Below, one piece after another: positions 16,301-17,727 of a DNA stretch of 17,727 nt. A program made the translations under genes and the position numbers. Source of the DNA: JANLSO01 sp031362405 (GTDB taxonomy: Bacteria > Actinomycetota > Thermoleophilia > Miltoncostaeales > Miltoncostaeaceae); assembly GCA_031362405.1 (NCBI GenBank), contig JANLSO010000178.1, forward strand, positions 1 to 17,727. Reading direction: 5' to 3'. Within the stretch, counting starts at the first letter, position 1. The number at the start of each line of letters is the position of its first letter. The notes beneath the pieces were generated by a model. That model saw only the letters and a list, made by a program, of their open reading frames with translations, was not told the DNA's origin and ran no database searches.

Positions 16301-16432
16301 CGCACGCGCTTCACCGGAAGACTGATGCGCCAGACGCTCACGCCAGGCCGCTACCGGATGCGGCTTGTCGCCACGGTGGCGGGCGGTCCGCCAAGCGCCC
16401 CGCGCACCGTCGGGTTCCGTATTCGACGCTGA
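13232..16432 (+). CDS. Exported double beta-propeller (TolB/WD40-like) protein
   Basis: The 1066-residue protein begins with a signal peptide (about residues 1-30: positive MRHYAW, hydrophobic TLFFAVLCAMVAV, cleavage region PAEAVA). It is followed by about 14 repeats of 45-70 residues with the pattern ISADGxxVAFxSxAxNL, then DVxVRDLxxGTTxLVSR, the TolB/PD40 propeller-blade type. Blades 1-7 span roughly 55-490 and blades 8-14 roughly 490-912. A Gly/Ala-rich linker (about 913-940) leads to a basic beta domain with paired Cys. The protein is probably secreted or surface-exposed; ligand and function are unknown. ATG 13253 is an alternative start seven codons later, and neither has a clear ribosome binding site. 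It converges with the gene at 16475. Confidence 0.87.
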   Translation: MTYARATMRHYAWTLFFAVLCAMVAVPAEAVAIGAGSTTLVSIPSGFVVPFDGVNDSSGGSARAVSADGRYAVFSSRSDGLSSGQIDDPGLHCYRRDLTTGTTVLVDRASGAQGAVGNVGCTRPTISPDGGAVAFPSRASNLVLGDSNDAEDAFVRLVGADITYRANVDADGAQTSGSIIDLALAITPGLNQIVGPTVHVAFTTDARIDPTHDTSPNIFDVYLNRYRPFSVVAVGNSTTLLVSRSNGANTNASNGGEASISADGTKVSFTSSSGIDAADTGTDRDVYLRDIAAGTTTLVSRPDGVAGEADGASFAPQISGDGASVAFDSNATNMDDDSGADANGPSGRDVYVRRLAANETLTASLATGSLTQRGSGESLNASINSDGSRVAFLTAAANLGDGDINSTPDIHVRDLAANVTTWASRSDGIGGGPTEAGGRDAAISGDGATVLFDGPARGVAPGADGDANQVFVRALSAGTTRLVSRATGPDTTPFGQLVSNSQLSPADFDDGDGEALARRMTSADGRFVVFASDSDGLLAGQGSPNQQIFLRDMVTGTTRLVSHDATGAPGDGNSGQPTISSDGAAVAFTTRAPKLVTTLTAQVAVWRGATDRVTLVSATSTGIPGTGRSYSPALSADGSKIAFESQAVDLGESVAPGVLVNVWWRDLATGATRLAARADGAAGAPANGVSLRPAISADGSRVAFSTIATNLGDGDTSAILDVHVRDMPSGSTLWASRAGVAGAGGNGSSQHPSLSADGGVVAFESVATNLLPDDADAIRDVFTRDLGSGMSTLVSRAPGATGDKGTKQSRQPLISDDGRRVAFDSLAPNLASDDPNTLDDIFVRDVVDRTTVAVTRVDGAGGTLLGIDSFASFGASPDLHCIAFEGNRPAFVANGYTSPDFTQIYLRTVTGDCAANAAVPGAGAGAGGSGAGATGATGGARARVSLSKVFLQPRAFRTRLGKRGGAILRFTLSERAQVTIAVQRPRVGHRRVARCTVSARTGKRCTVWTIVGSLRLAGQPGANRTRFTGRLMRQTLTPGRYRMRLVATVAGGPPSAPRTVGFRIRR

Positions 16433-16474
16433 TCGACCGGCGTCGGGGGATCATCGAGGTGCGCCGCGGTCGCT

Positions 16475-16795
16475 CTATGCGGCCTGGAGAAGGCGGTTCT
16501 CGGTGCTGAGCTCTTCGCCCCGGGCGATGGTCAGGGCCTCGAAGAACCGCTGGAAGTTCGACGCGCCCAAGCCCCGTGTGATCTCCGAGATGCCGACGGT
16601 GCCTTCTGCCTGCCACAGGTCGTGGGCGGCCCGGATCAGGACCTGCTCGCCGCCGGACATCGTCGCGGCCTGCTCGAACAGAGCGGTCCAGTCGAAGCCG
16701 TCGTCAGAGATGAACGGCTCGGTGCGGGTGCGGATGTTCGGGCTATCCAGCAGGTGCCGGACGGCCCCGAACTCGGCGGTTTCAGAGATGGTCAT
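16475..16795 (-). CDS. Small conserved-looking protein divergent from TetR
   Basis: The 106-residue acidic protein contains DGFDWTALFEQAATMSGGEQ followed by VLIRAAHDLW and ends with a helical segment NFQRFFEALTIARGEE. I recall similar small actinobacterial proteins with the SGGE...AHDLW core but no assigned function. ATG 16795 is chosen because it is preceded by AAAGG (16805-16809) with a 9-nt spacer; extending upstream would read antisense through the TetR gene. It is divergent from the TetR regulator, and one of two operator-like repeats lies 29 nt before its start, so it is the probable regulatory target. It has no signal peptide or membrane segment. Confidence 0.75.
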   Translation of the reverse strand: MTISETAEFGAVRHLLDSPNIRTRTEPFISDDGFDWTALFEQAATMSGGEQVLIRAAHDLWQAEGTVGISEITRGLGASNFQRFFEALTIARGEELSTENRLLQAA

Positions 16796-16823
16796 GGGGG
16801 ATGGCCTTTCGCCGGTGCGTCTC

Positions 16824-16843
16824 AACGATACGTAGCGTTTCTC
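16824..16843 (-). promoter_or_regulatory. Operator-like repeat, copy 1
   Basis: On the minus strand this copy reads GAGAAACGCTACGTATCGTT (16843-16824) and differs from copy 2 at one base. It contains the near-palindrome AACG-A-TACGTA-G-CGTT. It lies 29 nt upstream of the small divergent gene and suits a TetR dimer site. Confidence 0.65.
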
Positions 16844-16867
16844 AACGTAGCACTGGCGCCGCGAGAA

Positions 16868-16887
16868 GAGAAACGCTACGTTTCGTT
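16868..16887 (+). promoter_or_regulatory. Operator-like repeat, copy 2
   Basis: This copy reads GAGAAACGCTACGTTTCGTT and contains the exact palindrome GAAACG-CTA-CGTTTC (16870-16884). It ends 2 nt before the TetR ATG at 16890, where binding would block initiation. With copy 1 it forms a 14-bp perfect inverted repeat (16830-16843 and 16868-16881). Partial copies of the GCTACGT core also occur between them. Confidence 0.7.
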
Positions 16888-16889
16888 TG

Positions 16890-17501
16890 ATGCAAAACGC
16901 ACCTACTTTCGAGAGCGTCCCGGCACCGCCGGCCCGCGGTGGCCGCCGCCGCAGTGAGGCCACACACCAGGCGATCCTCAGCGCGACCCGCGAGATTCTC
17001 GTCGAGGTCGGCGTGCGCGGGCTGACCGTGGAGGGCGTCGCCGCCCGGGCCGGCGTCGCCAAGACCACCGTCTACCGCCGCTGGAAGTCGAAGGACGAGC
17101 TGGCCCTGGCGGTATTGATCGACATGGTCGAGCAGTTCGTGGCGGTGCCGGATCTCGACGACACGATGGCCGAGTTCACCGCGTTCGTCAGCGGCGCGGT
17201 CCGCATCCTCGGGACGACCCTCATGGGCAGGGTCATGCAGGGCCTCGTGTCCGACTTCGCCGCCAACCCCGATTTGGCCCAGGCCTTCCAGGCTTGCGTG
17301 GTCACGGTCCGCCAGAATGAGGTCGGGAGGATGGTGGCGGTGGCCATCGAGCGCGGAGACATGCGCCCCGATGCCGACCCGGAGCTGCTGCACGAACTGC
17401 TCTTCGGGCCGGTCTACTACCGGCTGTTGCTGAGTGGCCGGCCCCTGGAGCCCGAGCATGCGGTGCGGATCGTCCAGACCGTACTCCCCGCGTTCGCCTG
17501 A
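16890..17501 (+). CDS. TetR/AcrR family transcriptional regulator
   Basis: The 203-residue protein has an N-terminal TetR DNA-binding domain at about residues 19-70: RRSEATHQAILSATREIL, LTVEGVAARAGVAKTTVYRR, WKSKDELALAVL. A C-terminal helical ligand/dimerisation domain follows, ending near VQTVLPAFA. TetR proteins usually repress their own and a neighbouring divergent gene. Two inverted operator-like repeats lie between this gene and the small protein at 16475-16795, consistent with that. ATG 16890 is preferred over the adjacent TTG 16887; no ribosome binding site precedes it and the operator abuts the start, so the mRNA may be leaderless. The ligand is unknown. Confidence 0.92.
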   Translation: MQNAPTFESVPAPPARGGRRRSEATHQAILSATREILVEVGVRGLTVEGVAARAGVAKTTVYRRWKSKDELALAVLIDMVEQFVAVPDLDDTMAEFTAFVSGAVRILGTTLMGRVMQGLVSDFAANPDLAQAFQACVVTVRQNEVGRMVAVAIERGDMRPDADPELLHELLFGPVYYRLLLSGRPLEPEHAVRIVQTVLPAFA

Positions 17502-17528
17502 GCCACGTCTCACGAACGCTCGATCACC

Positions 17529-17726
17529 TCACGGGGGTGTTGCAGGAAGCGCTTCTTTGGGCGGCTCATCCAGAGCGCCAGGATTGCGCGTGGCGGCCGA
17601 TCCGAGCACCGCGCCCGTGCCGTCGTGCGCGACCAGCGTGCCGGCCTTTCGGGGGCCCTTAGGCCAGAGAAGGAGGAAGAAACCGTTGGCGACCGCCGCC
17701 GGGCGAGTGGTTCCGTCGGGCAGTTC
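17529..17726 (-). CDS. C-terminal fragment of an unidentified protein (cut by window end)
   Basis: A minus-strand frame open to the window edge encodes 65 residues before TGA (17531-17529), with segments AVANGFFLLLWPKGPRKAGT and LVAHDGTGAVLGSA. The alternation of hydrophobic strands with 'HDGTGAVLG' looks like the last beta-hairpins of a secreted or regulatory beta-domain protein, and the tail is Pro-rich. It converges with the TetR gene, 27 nt between stops. The other two minus-strand frames are less protein-like. Family not recognised. Confidence 0.6.
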   Translation of the reverse strand, partial: ELPDGTTRPAAVANGFFLLLWPKGPRKAGTLVAHDGTGAVLGSAATRNPGALDEPPKEALPATPP

Positions 17727-17727
17727 G

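Noticed and set aside
16796..17068. N-terminal extension of the small minus-strand protein
   Set aside because: The extension is antisense to the TetR HTH domain, and ATG 16795 has a ribosome binding site.
1..17727. tRNA, rRNA, CRISPR or transposase genes
   Set aside because: No cloverleaf or rRNA-like segments, spaced direct repeats or transposase motifs were seen by eye; a dedicated search could still find short RNAs.

Overview
The window is GC-rich and lies on a bacterial chromosome, most likely an actinobacterium of the class Thermoleophilia (Solirubrobacterales-like). The main lineage clue is the secreted protein at 13232-16432. Its C-terminal Arg/Gly-rich beta domain, with paired Cys and an ending of the type 'PGRYRMRLVAT...SAPRTVGFRIRR', is one I associate with that class. 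Near-leaderless promoters and 4-bp gene overlaps agree with an actinobacterial origin.

Layout. (1) 1-3409, + strand: a histidine-utilisation operon with hutF (cut by the window edge), hutI, and a phosphotriesterase-family hydrolase that appears to start at an ATA codon overlapping the hutI stop. (2) 3410-4119: about 700 bp of gene debris. It holds a broken Phd/YefM-type antitoxin, a perfect 35-bp palindrome flanked by GAAG repeats, and a doubtful membrane-protein remnant. (3) 4120-9560, - strand: a four-gene unit in transcription order DauR/YheO-like regulator, PLP aminotransferase, ornithine-cyclodeaminase-family pseudogene, and phosphoenolpyruvate carboxylase (ppc). All three junctions are 4-bp ATGA or GTGA overlaps. 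(4) 9892-12862, + strand: a VOC/glyoxalase protein with a near-leaderless promoter, then a large ATPase/LuxR regulator carrying three frameshifts. (5) 12937-16432, + strand: a small basic ORF with a strong ribosome binding site, then a large exported protein with about 14 beta-propeller repeats. (6) 16475-17501: a small conserved-looking protein and a TetR regulator, divergently transcribed and separated by two inverted copies of a 20-bp operator-like sequence. (7) 17529-17726, - strand: the C-terminal end of an unidentified gene cut by the window edge.

Together the genes describe amino-acid catabolism (histidine to formylglutamate; an amino-acid operon under a PAS/HTH regulator) joined to anaplerotic carbon fixation by ppc. 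Alongside these are several decaying accessory genes. About eight frameshifts fall in three broken genes, while roughly 12.5 kb of the other genes is uninterrupted. No tRNA, rRNA, CRISPR array, transposase or U-tract terminator was seen.
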